Positions 26,042 to 34,965 of a stretch of DNA of 38,655 nt are shown here, one piece after another (the first letter of the stretch is position 1; each line of letters opens with the position of its first letter). Position numbers and translations under genes: made by a program. The notes under the pieces are model-generated. The model worked only from the letters and a program-made list of their open reading frames with translations, had not been told where the DNA came from and did no database searches. Location of the stretch: NCBI GenBank assembly GCA_948470065.1, contig CAOKNO010000024.1, positions 1 through 38,655 on the forward strand, in the 5' to 3' direction. Origin of the DNA: an uncultured Eubacterium sp. (lineage in GTDB: Bacteria > Bacillota > Clostridia > Lachnospirales > Lachnospiraceae).

Positions 26042-28750
26042 TTAACCTTCATCTCTCGATCCCATTAATTTTGATGTTTCGGAAAAAGAAATCATCACAT
26101 CGTTTTTCTTCATATACAACAGGCCGAAGGATCCTGGCCCGCAATTGCTGGAAATGGCGGACGACGCTTTTTGCAGGTATACACGTTCAAATGGGCAGTA
26201 CTGCTTCACCAGTTCCTGGATATACTGCAGGCTTTGTTCATCCATCCCAGAATATGTAATGAACAAGATACGCCGGTCAATATTGCGCGCATCTAACAAC
26301 GCTTTACGGACAAAGCTTTTCGTCACATGCCTAAAATCGCCAACCTCCATCCTGCCTACCACCATCCTGCTTTTTCTCAGTAAAATCACAGGATGAAGAA
26401 GCAGCGCATCGCAAAAGACCTCAATCCTTTTCGACAGCTTCCCTGCACGGCACATCATGTGCGTACTGTCAATAATAAAGGCAGATGCAATATGGCGCCT
26501 TAGTTTTTTAACCGCCCTTACGATTTCTTCCTTAGTAGCACGGTTTTCCGCCAGATAGGCTGCATGGAGCACCGACAAGCCCATACTGCTAGACAGATGC
26601 CCGGAATCTATGACCGTAACATTTTCAAAAGACTTTGCCGCCTCAAGGGCATTGTAATATCCCTGGCTGACATGCTTCGCCATCGTGACATGTATCACAT
26701 ACTGAGCCTCTGTCAGCCTCTGCGCAAAAAACCTCTCATAATCTTCTACGTCTGGAGGCTCGGAATTGCCACTTTTCCCACTTGAGACATATGAAAGCAA
26801 TTCATCCGCCTTTATTTCCAGTTCATCCAAAAACCTGCCTTGATCCGTGCGGACATAATAAGGACATGTTAAAATCCCAAATTCTTTTTTCAATGAGTTC
26901 GGGAGATCGCACACACTGTCCGTCGTCACCATAATAGATACTCGTTTCGCTTGCTCAAAAATCAGTACGTCCTTTTTAATTTCGTACTGGTTGGCTTCCT
27001 CGTCCATCTTCACCAGCTCCTTGGGCAGGACGCTTAGTATGGCCGCCTCAAGCAACGCGCTGCTAACGGGCTTTGCCAAGTACCCATTAAACCCTTCCTT
27101 CCGGTAAAGAAGCTGGTTATCGCTCCCTGCATTGGCGGTCAGTGCAATGACAGGCACATCCTGGCAAAGCCCCGCCGGCTGGGTGCGAAGCGCATGTAGG
27201 CATTCAATCCCATCCATCTCCGGCATCATATGATCCATCAAAATAGCGTCATAATGCTGATCCTGCGTCAGCTTCAGGCAATCGGCGCCGCTTAACGCCG
27301 TATCTATCTGGAGCTTCGTATCCGCCAGCAGCTTACACACGACCATCAGGTTCATCTCATTGTCATCCACCACCAGCAAATGCGCTTTCGGCGCTTCAAA
27401 GCTTTGCCGGTACTGCTCCCCTTCATGGACTTTTGAACGGGATTCCAGGGTAAAGGTCCCCAGCTCCTTCCCATCCACAATCTCTTGTTCCAATGCGACA
27501 ATGAACGTCGAGCCTTTCGTATAGACGCTGTTTACGCTGATCTCACCGCCCATCAGTTCCACCAACTGGCGTACAATGCTAAGCCCCAGCCCCGTTCCTT
27601 CGATATGGCGGTTTTTCTTCTCATCCACACGTTTAAACGCGTTAAAAATATAAGGGATATTTTCTTTTTTCACCCCAAGCCCAGTGTCTTCAACGGAATA
27701 CCAGACGCGTACCCGGTTCAATGTCAGGCGTTCACACCGGATAGATAGCGTAATGGAACCCTCTTTCGTATATTTTACTGCATTATTCAGCAGATTAATC
27801 AATACCTGCTTAATCCGCACTTCATCACCGCAGAGCATGCTTGGGATGGAGGAATCCACCTGCAGACGGAAATCCAGCCCCTTTTGCTTCGCCTTGATCC
27901 ATATCATATTGACAATCTCAGAAAACATCTCCCCTGTTTCATAAGACACGTCCACAATTTCCATTTTGCCAGATTTAATTTTCGACAAATCCAGGATATC
28001 GTTGATCAGCGTAAGCAGCATCTTGCTGGCGCCCTGGATGTTCCTTGCATTCTCCACAACTTCATTTGAAACGGCATTCCGTAAGATCATTTCATTCAAC
28101 CCAATAATCGTATTGATTGGCGTACGGATCTCATGGCTCATGCTGGAGAAAAAGTGGTTCTCAGCACGGTTTAATTCCTCAATTTCCTTCTTCTGCTGTA
28201 TCGTGATTTTATTTTCTTCTTCGTAAAGATAATTCTGGAACAGAAGCAGAAGGCTTGCCAGCCCGCCTGACAGGATGACAGAACGTGCGGAGTCAAAATA
28301 AGCGTCCGCCTGGTTGTTGTGTACGACAAGTTCCGGGTAATTGTAAGAAATATAATAACAGAGCAGCGTTTCTACCACGCAAAACAGGAAAAACACGCCC
28401 TTACGCCTTCCTTCTAAAGTAATGCTGATGTACATAAAACAAAGCACAAACCATTCCGGCGCCCCGCCATAAATGCCGCCCGCCATAAAAAAACTGACTG
28501 GGAACAGAAACAGCAGCAGGGATGCGATGGCCGTAGCCCCCGCATGGACACGCCCCTTTTGAATGCTGATCTTCGCCGCTACCGCCATATACACGAGGCT
28601 TCCTGCCAAAATAAACAGATTTGCAATATGCTTTCCCATAATTAGGATAAAAACCAATGCAATCATGCTGATCGCCGTCACCACGCGGAACATGCGTTCA
28701 CGCAGGCCGATTTTATGGTCAAAGATTATTTCAAACCATCTCTTAAACAC
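26042..28750 (-). CDS. Hybrid histidine kinase fused to a DegV (fatty-acid-binding) domain
   Basis: The 902-residue fusion begins with about six membrane helices (20-175). A HisKA domain follows with H206 in MSHEIRTP, then HATPase (LLNNAVKYT, VEDTGLG, GTGLGLSI), then a receiver (about 455-575; acidic pair D462/D463, acceptor D506 in LMDHMMP, K560 in LAKP). Residues about 605-885 are a complete DegV domain. They show VTTDSVCDLP, the SEPPDVEDYERFF loop, VIDSGHLSSSMG, a GKLSKRIEVF segment where DegV has GRIS, and SNCGPGSFG. Known DegV/FakB proteins bind a fatty acid and present it to a kinase. Here the domain could be a ligand sensor or the output. Translation starts at GTG, with AGGAGG 9 nt upstream. 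The gene lies 29 nt after the other hybrid kinase and abuts the MATE gene. Confidence 0.9.
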   Translation of the reverse strand: MFKRWFEIIFDHKIGLRERMFRVVTAISMIALVFILIMGKHIANLFILAGSLVYMAVAAKISIQKGRVHAGATAIASLLLFLFPVSFFMAGGIYGGAPEWFVLCFMYISITLEGRRKGVFFLFCVVETLLCYYISYNYPELVVHNNQADAYFDSARSVILSGGLASLLLLFQNYLYEEENKITIQQKKEIEELNRAENHFFSSMSHEIRTPINTIIGLNEMILRNAVSNEVVENARNIQGASKMLLTLINDILDLSKIKSGKMEIVDVSYETGEMFSEIVNMIWIKAKQKGLDFRLQVDSSIPSMLCGDEVRIKQVLINLLNNAVKYTKEGSITLSIRCERLTLNRVRVWYSVEDTGLGVKKENIPYIFNAFKRVDEKKNRHIEGTGLGLSIVRQLVELMGGEISVNSVYTKGSTFIVALEQEIVDGKELGTFTLESRSKVHEGEQYRQSFEAPKAHLLVVDDNEMNLMVVCKLLADTKLQIDTALSGADCLKLTQDQHYDAILMDHMMPEMDGIECLHALRTQPAGLCQDVPVIALTANAGSDNQLLYRKEGFNGYLAKPVSSALLEAAILSVLPKELVKMDEEANQYEIKKDVLIFEQAKRVSIMVTTDSVCDLPNSLKKEFGILTCPYYVRTDQGRFLDELEIKADELLSYVSSGKSGNSEPPDVEDYERFFAQRLTEAQYVIHVTMAKHVSQGYYNALEAAKSFENVTVIDSGHLSSSMGLSVLHAAYLAENRATKEEIVRAVKKLRRHIASAFIIDSTHMMCRAGKLSKRIEVFCDALLLHPVILLRKSRMVVGRMEVGDFRHVTKSFVRKALLDARNIDRRILFITYSGMDEQSLQYIQELVKQYCPFERVYLQKASSAISSNCGPGSFGLLYMKKNDVMISFSETSKLMGSRDEG

Positions 28751-28779
28751 ACCGTTTTTCCTCCTACTTCAATTGAAAC

Positions 28780-31308
28780 CTATATCCTAGCAATGGCCGT
28801 ACAGATTTCTTCATACATCTGCAGCAGCAGCGGATGGTTCCTCTCAATAAAATCCACATCCCCACGCTTCCCAGCATGTTCTAGGGACTTGGCTTGGGCG
28901 GAAAGCTGTTCCGCGCCAATAGTCAAAGACGTGCTTTTTAATGCATGGACTTTAATCGCATAATCCTTCCAATTGTCAGCCCCATAAAGTAAGATAAGCT
29001 CCTCTATCTTCTGCTTGCTCTGGCTATAGAACATCTGCAGCATATCCAAATAGAAGCTTTCCTCCCCACAGCAGTAATCCAGCCCCATCTGCACATTAAC
29101 GCCAGCCTTCACCAATGCATCGTATGACACGGACTGCCCGTCAGATGCTTCCTCATTTTCTTCGCCAGTTCCGTCTGTTTCTTCCATCCCTTCGGTTGGC
29201 TGCCCTGCCAGTTCCATGTCTGGCGTGCCGCCCTCTTCCTCGGATGCCGCGCTGTCTTGCAGGCAGCGCTTTGGCAATACCCTGCGCAGTACCCGTTCCA
29301 GCACAGAACGTTCGATGGGCTTCGGGATAAACTCTGTAAATCCTTCGTCGCGGAACATCTCCCTTGCACCGCTGATGGTATTTGCAGTCAATGCGACTAC
29401 TGGCAGTTCCTTATAAGCCCCATTGTTGATTTCGCGGATACGCCGCAACGTCTCTACGCCGTCAAACCCTGGCATCATATGATCCAGGAAAACAATATCA
29501 TAAGAAGTGTTCCTGCACCGTTCTACTGCTTCCCGTCCGCTCAGGCAGGTATCTACTTTCATCCCATAGCTTCCCAGGATCCCTTTGGCAACCACAAGGT
29601 TCATTTCCTCGTCATCCACAGCCAGGACACGGATCCCGGCGCAGGAAAATGACCTGCGCCCCGTAGCAAGCGCTTTTTCAAACGCGTTCCCTTGTACCCG
29701 CCCATTCAGCAGGTTTACGATAGAAAGCGCAAAAAACGGCTTGCGCAGGATTAGAAGCTTGCTGCCTTCTTCTAATCTGAATTTCCGGTCTGCAATTACA
29801 ACTACCTGGAGATCATTTGCCAGTTCTTCATAATAAAGATGGTTTTCCACGTACACCGACTGCACAATAAATACATGGGTCAGATCATGCTCACGGAGTA
29901 ATTTCATCAAGCCTTCAAAGTTATGGGCCTGGTATCCCTCTATGCCTAGGCCTTGCACCAAATGAAGGATCATGTTGTCATAATACCTGCGGACCTCATC
30001 GGTGGCATACCTCTCCGGCCGGAAATAACACGCGATGCAGAACTTCCGGTTTGAATCCACTACCATACCCGGCGTATCGTCTTCCACGCCCTGTGGGATG
30101 GCGATTTTTACCTGCATGCCCTGCTGCCCTTTACTTGCAAAATGGACAAAACCACCCATAGCATGGAGCAGGCCGCGCGCAATCGGGATCCCAAGCCCAA
30201 GGCCCCCGGCATAACGCCTGCTTCCAGAATCCGCCTGGTAAAAATCATCCAGCATCTGCGTCATCTGAGAAGAGGTCATACCGATCCCAGTATCATAGAT
30301 ATCGATCATCAGATTAATCCCGTAAGCTTCCTGCCGGAACCCAACGCAGACATTGATACCGCCTTCTTCTGTAAACTTAATGGAATTTTCTAATAAGATT
30401 TTTAAGACCCGGGAAATTTTCTCCGCATCCCCGACCAGAACGGACGGCAGCCTTGGATCCACATCAAACACCAGTTCCAGTTGACGCCTGCTGTTTTGCA
30501 GCACAATCGTTGTAATCACATCGTTGATCACAGAAGTGATCCGGTAGCTTTCTTTCGCTGCCGCCAATGTGCCTTCCACAATCTCTGTATAATCCAAGAT
30601 ATTATTAATCTGCGCCGACAGACGTTTGCCAGCCATCTTAATGGACTGGATGTCCTCTTGGAGTTCAGGGGAAATATCCTTGCCCAATGTAACCTCGCTT
30701 ATCCCAATCACCATATTGATCGGGGTCCGGAGCTCGTGGGATACGTTCGACAAAAAATCTGCGTTCTGCCGTCCCGCCGTTTCTAACTGCGCCACAGTAT
30801 TTTGATATTTCCTTTTTTCTTCCTGCATCCGGTTAATCCGGTATCTTGCAATTACCATAGCCCCTGCCGTCGCTATGGCGCCAAGCCCCAGCCGCACGCC
30901 TGCCCTTACTCCCACGCCATAGGGAAACGTATGTAAGATTACGATATGGTACAACAGTTCCGCCACGTACAAGGCGGCTGTTATATATAACAGCCGCTTT
31001 CTCTCCAGAAAAGAAAAAACCAGAAGCATAACGCAAGCGAGCATAGGCAGCTCATAAAGACTTCCCCGATGTACCCCAAAGAAAAAAAACTCACCCATTA
31101 TCACGCCGGCGCATAGATTCTCATATAAGAGTTCTGATCCAACCTTCCCAATGTGAAGGAACCATACCGCAAAACAGCCGAGCAATGCCACTGGGATAAT
31201 CCAAAGTTCCCAAGACAAAGCCGCCGTAACCAGGATCAGGATTACGCTAAATACGCTAGAAACGCTTGCCAACAACAGATGTATGCTTATCTGCGCCTCA
31301 TCTTTCAT
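28780..31308 (-). CDS. Hybrid histidine kinase with degenerate receiver, true receiver and HPt domain
   Basis: The 842-residue protein has an N-terminal membrane region of about 5-6 helices (12-155), then HisKA with H191 in VSHELRTP and HATPase (LLENSIKFT, YDTGIGM, GGLGLGI). Residues about 422-540 look like a receiver that has lost its acceptor (IVQSVY where the Asp should be) but keeps a LRKPF motif. A true receiver follows (about 557-680; D565/D566, acceptor D609 in FLDHMMP, K663 in IPKP). After an acidic linker (about 685-725) comes an HPt domain with H788 in VHALKST. This is a full phosphorelay chain on one polypeptide, ready to pass phosphate to an external receiver such as the lone one encoded upstream. 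The start overlaps that gene by ATGA and has no strong ribosome site of its own, so it depends on coupling. Confidence 0.92.
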   Translation of the reverse strand: MKDEAQISIHLLLASVSSVFSVILILVTAALSWELWIIPVALLGCFAVWFLHIGKVGSELLYENLCAGVIMGEFFFFGVHRGSLYELPMLACVMLLVFSFLERKRLLYITAALYVAELLYHIVILHTFPYGVGVRAGVRLGLGAIATAGAMVIARYRINRMQEEKRKYQNTVAQLETAGRQNADFLSNVSHELRTPINMVIGISEVTLGKDISPELQEDIQSIKMAGKRLSAQINNILDYTEIVEGTLAAAKESYRITSVINDVITTIVLQNSRRQLELVFDVDPRLPSVLVGDAEKISRVLKILLENSIKFTEEGGINVCVGFRQEAYGINLMIDIYDTGIGMTSSQMTQMLDDFYQADSGSRRYAGGLGLGIPIARGLLHAMGGFVHFASKGQQGMQVKIAIPQGVEDDTPGMVVDSNRKFCIACYFRPERYATDEVRRYYDNMILHLVQGLGIEGYQAHNFEGLMKLLREHDLTHVFIVQSVYVENHLYYEELANDLQVVVIADRKFRLEEGSKLLILRKPFFALSIVNLLNGRVQGNAFEKALATGRRSFSCAGIRVLAVDDEEMNLVVAKGILGSYGMKVDTCLSGREAVERCRNTSYDIVFLDHMMPGFDGVETLRRIREINNGAYKELPVVALTANTISGAREMFRDEGFTEFIPKPIERSVLERVLRRVLPKRCLQDSAASEEEGGTPDMELAGQPTEGMEETDGTGEENEEASDGQSVSYDALVKAGVNVQMGLDYCCGEESFYLDMLQMFYSQSKQKIEELILLYGADNWKDYAIKVHALKSTSLTIGAEQLSAQAKSLEHAGKRGDVDFIERNHPLLLQMYEEICTAIARI

Positions 31309-31667
31309 TTTTTATCAAACTCCTTTGCAACCCGTTCCAACAAATCCTGCGGGTAAAATGGTTTCTTCAGGTAATTGACCGCCCCTAGCCGGATTGCCTT
31401 CAACACATCTTCCTCCTGCCCGGACGCCGTAAGGAAAATCACAGGGACGTCATCGTTAAACTCTCTCATGCGTTCAAAGGTTTCCATACCGTCCATCCCT
31501 GGCATTGCAATATCCAAAAGGATCAGATCAATCTTCTGGAACCTGATTTTATCAAGAGCCGCTTTTCCTGACTCTGCAAGGAGGACCTCATAATCCCTGT
31601 TCAAAATCATTTTCGTCCTCTTCAAATTCATTTCATCATCATCCACTACCAAAACACGTTTTCGCAT
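31305..31667 (-). CDS. Stand-alone receiver-domain response regulator
   Basis: This 120-residue single receiver has D9/D10/D11, acceptor D52 in ILLDIAMPG, T80 and K102 in LKKPF. It has no output domain. GGAGG lies 8 nt before the ATG, and it is the first gene of the phosphorelay operon. It can be a phosphate acceptor for the HPt of the next gene, a phosphate sink, or a protein-binding output of CheY/Spo0F style. Spo0F-like use would need another HPt-type partner, which is not in the window. Confidence 0.92.
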   Translation of the reverse strand: MRKRVLVVDDDEMNLKRTKMILNRDYEVLLAESGKAALDKIRFQKIDLILLDIAMPGMDGMETFERMREFNDDVPVIFLTASGQEEDVLKAIRLGAVNYLKKPFYPQDLLERVAKEFDKK

Positions 31668-31721
31668 CTCGCTTGCCTCCTACTTTATCTCCTACAGATT
31701 ATACGAATCTATACCATTCCT

Positions 31722-31750
31722 ATTTTAATACAGCATGGAGATAAAATCAA
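31722..31750 (-). promoter_or_regulatory. Promoter candidate of the signalling operon
   Basis: On the minus strand TTGATT (31750-31745) and TAAAAT (31727-31722) are 17 bp apart. A TATAAT at 31703-31698, closer to the gene, is an alternative -10 but lacks a -35. The promoter begins about 20 nt past the stop of the peptidase gene. Confidence 0.45.
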
Positions 31751-31769
31751 GCCTGAGATGCAAGTAACT

Positions 31770-32570
31770 TTATGTCATCCCCAACAAGGTCTTCCAGGTC
31801 TTCCCTCTTGCAGTAATCTCCCCGTCAACGATGCATCCATGCTCGCTCTGGTAGGCCTTTACCGCCGCAGTAAATTTGGTTCCGGCAATCCCATCCGCCG
31901 CCCCGATCGAAGTATAGCCGATAGAAGACAGGTATTTCTGGATGGGCTTCACGGCTTTGTGTTTCCTATTGTTCTTTTCTGAAATGGTCACGGTCTTTGC
32001 AAACGTTTCACTCCCGGCAATCCCATCTACGTTCGCCCCAATTGCAGCCTGCACGTCACGGATAAACTGCTTCCTGGAATAGCCTCCCTTGCTTGGAGCC
32101 GCTATCACCTCTTTCACATCATCCCCTGTGTCCCATGTCTTTTGGAACTGCCCTGGCGTGCCGTATTTCTGTTTTAATTGCGTCGCCGTGCTCCCCCAAT
32201 CGGGAAGGTACAGATGCGGCCTGTCTTTGAAGCTCAGCCAATCTCCTCCCCAGCCTAATCCAATGGACGTTGCAAGACGCCCTACTTTCTCAAAGAAACT
32301 GCCCGACTCATTGTACGCCCCTGTCCCGTCATTGCGGTAGAAATCAAATGCAATCCCCCATTGGTGCTGGCTGGAATAAGACGATCCTTTTGCATTCGTA
32401 ACGATGCTGCCCGGAGAAGTCCTCCCCTGCGCATAGAGGGCGTCCTGCTCCTCTTTCGTCCGCATACATTCGCCAATCCCAATTGCAAGCTTTTCCTTTT
32501 TGCACAACGCCTGTAATTCAACTATTTTCTTCTGTAGCCTTGGATGTAGTTTTGATATATCCCTGCCCAT
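31770..32570 (-). CDS. M15-family peptidoglycan peptidase with peptidoglycan-binding tail
   Basis: A 266-residue protein. The N-terminal half is a VanY/endolysin-type M15 peptidase with zinc ligands H69 and D76 (HQWGIAFD) and H119 (DRPHLYLPDWG). The C-terminal half (about 165-266) resembles PG_binding_1 repeats (VDGIAGSETF, ADGIAGTKF, VDGEITARGKTW). It should cut the peptide stem or cross-bridge of peptidoglycan. No signal peptide or membrane helix is present, as in phage endolysins that need a holin. No phage genes adjoin it, so it may be a domesticated lysin or an enzyme released by another route. The start at 32570 has GGAGGAG 3-6 nt upstream; the longer frame to 32615 lacks a ribosome site. 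The gene stands alone, divergent from ddh. Confidence 0.85.
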   Translation of the reverse strand: MGRDISKLHPRLQKKIVELQALCKKEKLAIGIGECMRTKEEQDALYAQGRTSPGSIVTNAKGSSYSSQHQWGIAFDFYRNDGTGAYNESGSFFEKVGRLATSIGLGWGGDWLSFKDRPHLYLPDWGSTATQLKQKYGTPGQFQKTWDTGDDVKEVIAAPSKGGYSRKQFIRDVQAAIGANVDGIAGSETFAKTVTISEKNNRKHKAVKPIQKYLSSIGYTSIGAADGIAGTKFTAAVKAYQSEHGCIVDGEITARGKTWKTLLGMT

Positions 32571-32702
32571 AGGCTCCTCCTTTCCAAACTGCCCCCTCAT
32601 TGCCCATAGGAACAAAACAGCTCCTAACCTATCTTATTCCATCCCCTGGATTTGGTTCTTCTACAGGCAATCCCGCTAGAAAGGTACGGAACTAAATTTC
32701 AC

Positions 32703-32731
32703 ATGACAAGCACGCAATTTCGTTGTATAAT
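32703..32731 (+). promoter_or_regulatory. Promoter of ddh
   Basis: ATGACA (one mismatch to the -35 consensus) and a perfect TATAAT are separated by 17 bp. The predicted start lies about 38 nt before the ddh ATG. Confidence 0.72.
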
Positions 32732-32775
32732 ATCAGTCGGACATCGTATGGATTCAGAAAGGAGAATAAAATTTT

Positions 32776-33762
32776 ATGAAAACACGGATCGGGATTTTCG
32801 GCTATGGCAACTTAGGACGCGGCGTAGAATGCGCAGTCCGCCAAAACGATGATATGGAACTTGTAGCAGTATTTACACGCAGGGATCCTGCGGCTCTTTC
32901 TATCAGCACAGAAACTGCGTCCGTATGCCATGCAAAAGATTTGGAACATTGGAAAGATAAAATAGACGTTATGATCCTCTGCGGGGGAAGCGCCACAGAC
33001 CTGCCCGTACAAACGCCGGAATGCGCGAAGCTCTTCCATGTTGTGGACAGCTTTGACACGCATGCACGTATCCCTGGGCATTTTGCAGATGTAGACGCCG
33101 CGGCTTCGGAAAGCGGCCATATCGGGATTATCTCCGTTGGCTGGGATCCGGGGCTTTTTTCTTTAAACCGGCTGTATGCAAACGCCATCCTGCCAGACGG
33201 GCATGACAACACCTTTTGGGGCAAAGGGGTCAGCCAAGGGCATTCTGACGCCATCCGCCGCATCAAAGGGGTGAAAGACGCCAAACAGTATACCATCCCT
33301 GTAGAAGAAGCGTTAGACGCGGCCCGCACCGGGAATGCGCCGTCCCTTACAACCAGGCAGAAGCATACCCGGGAATGCTTCGTCGTCTTAGAAGAAGGCG
33401 CGGACGCGGCTTGGGTAGAACAAGAGATCAAATCAATGCCGAATTATTTCGCTGATTACGATACCACGGTACACTTTATCAGTGAAGAAGAACTGCGCAC
33501 GGCGCACAGCGGCCTGCCGCACGGCGGGTTTGTATTAAGAAGCGGGGTTACCGGACAGTCCAGGGAACACCACCATACGATAGAATACAGCCTGAAGCTG
33601 GATTCCAACCCCGAATTTACAGCAAGCGTCCTCGTGGCCTATGCACGGGCAGCGCACCGCCTGGCCAAGGAAGGGCAGCGCGGCTGCAAAACGGTATTCG
33701 ATATCGCGCCTTCGTATTTAAGCCCTGTAAGCGGGGAAGGACTGAGGGCTTCCTTGTTATAG
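32776..33762 (+). CDS. ddh: meso-Diaminopimelate D-dehydrogenase
   Basis: This 328-residue protein has an N-terminal NADP-binding Rossmann motif, IGIFGYGNLGRGVE, and the Ddh family segments VFTRRDP, CGGSATDLP, VDSFDTHARIP, VGWDPGLFSLNRLY, FWGKGVSQGHSDAIRRI and GGFVLRSG. It reductively aminates tetrahydrodipicolinate to meso-diaminopimelate in one step, the short route to lysine and the peptidoglycan cross-link residue. AAGGAG stands about 11 nt before the ATG, a little far. It is monocistronic on the plus strand with its own promoter. Its stop overlaps the stop of the convergent alcohol dehydrogenase by 6 bp. Confidence 0.95.
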   Translation: MKTRIGIFGYGNLGRGVECAVRQNDDMELVAVFTRRDPAALSISTETASVCHAKDLEHWKDKIDVMILCGGSATDLPVQTPECAKLFHVVDSFDTHARIPGHFADVDAAASESGHIGIISVGWDPGLFSLNRLYANAILPDGHDNTFWGKGVSQGHSDAIRRIKGVKDAKQYTIPVEEALDAARTGNAPSLTTRQKHTRECFVVLEEGADAAWVEQEIKSMPNYFADYDTTVHFISEEELRTAHSGLPHGGFVLRSGVTGQSREHHHTIEYSLKLDSNPEFTASVLVAYARAAHRLAKEGQRGCKTVFDIAPSYLSPVSGEGLRASLL

Positions 33763-34950
33763 GCCAGGCGCCCCGGCAGCCATGCGGTAAATCTGAAGCA
33801 TATCTTCTTCCTTCAGCTTTTTGGCAGATCCCTTCTGCCCGCCAGCCGCCTGGCTGCACATCCTTGCCATTGTCTTCATTTGCTCTTCTGTCGGCGCAAT
33901 GCCTAACTCTTTTAGGTTGGTAGGCATATGGATGCTACGGTAAAACGCTTCCATCGCCTCAATCCCTTTTGCGGCAACCTCTTCCTCGGTTCCCTCTTCT
34001 GTAACGCCCATAACATTCGTTGCAAAACGGCAGAACCTCGGCATACAGTCCTGTTTCACATACCTTGCCCAGCTTCCCCAGACCGCGGCAAGCCCTGCGC
34101 CATGCGCCACGTCAAACATTCCGCCAAGCTCGTGTTCCAGCGCATGTGTGGCAAAATCGCCCCCATCATTGCCGCAGCCCGTCAGACCGTTATGGGACAG
34201 GCTTCCAGCCCACATCACTTCCGCCCTGGCACGGTAGTCTTCGGGATGATCCCTTAAGATTAGCGCATATTTCATCACGGTACGCATCAAGCCCTCTGCA
34301 ACTGCATCCGTCAGATCCATATTCCCGCCATTGGTAAAATACCGTTCCATTGTATGCATTAAAATATCCGTACAGCCGCAGGCCGTCTGGTAATCCGGCA
34401 ATGTCACCGTCAGCTCAGGGTTCATCACAGCAAAGACCGGGCGGCAGATATCATTCTTATATCCCCGTTTTGCCATCCCATCTTCCTTCGTAATCACGCT
34501 GCTGTTGCTCATCTCGCTCCCAGCCGCGGCAATCGTCAGGACAACGCCAATGGGCAGGCAGCGGCTGGCCTGACGGATCCTCGCATAGAAATCCCAGACG
34601 TCGCCGTCATCCAACACGCCATACCCAATCGCTTTGGCGGAATCAATCACGCTCCCACCGCCGACTGCCAGGATAAAATCAACCCCTTCCTCCCTGCAAA
34701 TCTTGATTCCCCGGTAGACCAACGACAGCCTGGGGTTCGGCACGACGCCTCCAAGCGTAACGTAAGGAATGCCTTCTTCCTCCAGAGAAGACTGGATGCG
34801 CCCCAGCAGCCCGGAACGTACCACGCTCCCGCCGCCATAGTGAAGCAATACTTTTTTGCATCCCGTCTGCTTCACAAGCGTCCCAACCTGTTTTTCCGTA
34901 TCTTTCCCAAACACAACCTTCGTCGGCGTGTAGTAATGAAAACCAAACAT
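33757..34950 (-). CDS. Iron-containing alcohol dehydrogenase (butanol dehydrogenase/YqhD type)
   Basis: The 397-residue protein has the type III alcohol dehydrogenase layout: FHYYTPTKVVFGK at the start, the nucleotide-binding VGGGSVIDSAKAI, TIAAAGSEMSNSSVI, and metal ligands D195 and H199 (CTDILMHTMERYF), H269 and H283 (HALEHELGGMFDVAHG). It should reduce aldehydes to alcohols with NAD(P)H, a usual redox sink in fermenting clostridia. GGAAGGG precedes the ATG. The upstream unknown gene ends 15 nt away, so the two share a transcript. The 3' end runs 6 bp into ddh. Confidence 0.9.
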   Translation of the reverse strand: MFGFHYYTPTKVVFGKDTEKQVGTLVKQTGCKKVLLHYGGGSVVRSGLLGRIQSSLEEEGIPYVTLGGVVPNPRLSLVYRGIKICREEGVDFILAVGGGSVIDSAKAIGYGVLDDGDVWDFYARIRQASRCLPIGVVLTIAAAGSEMSNSSVITKEDGMAKRGYKNDICRPVFAVMNPELTVTLPDYQTACGCTDILMHTMERYFTNGGNMDLTDAVAEGLMRTVMKYALILRDHPEDYRARAEVMWAGSLSHNGLTGCGNDGGDFATHALEHELGGMFDVAHGAGLAAVWGSWARYVKQDCMPRFCRFATNVMGVTEEGTEEEVAAKGIEAMEAFYRSIHMPTNLKELGIAPTEEQMKTMARMCSQAAGGQKGSAKKLKEEDMLQIYRMAAGAPGL

Positions 34951-34965
34951 CGTCCCATCCCTTCC

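Noticed and set aside
32802..33431. Minus-strand open frame of 209 codons opposite ddh
   Set aside because: ddh is unmistakable and has promoter and family motifs; the opposite frame has neither.
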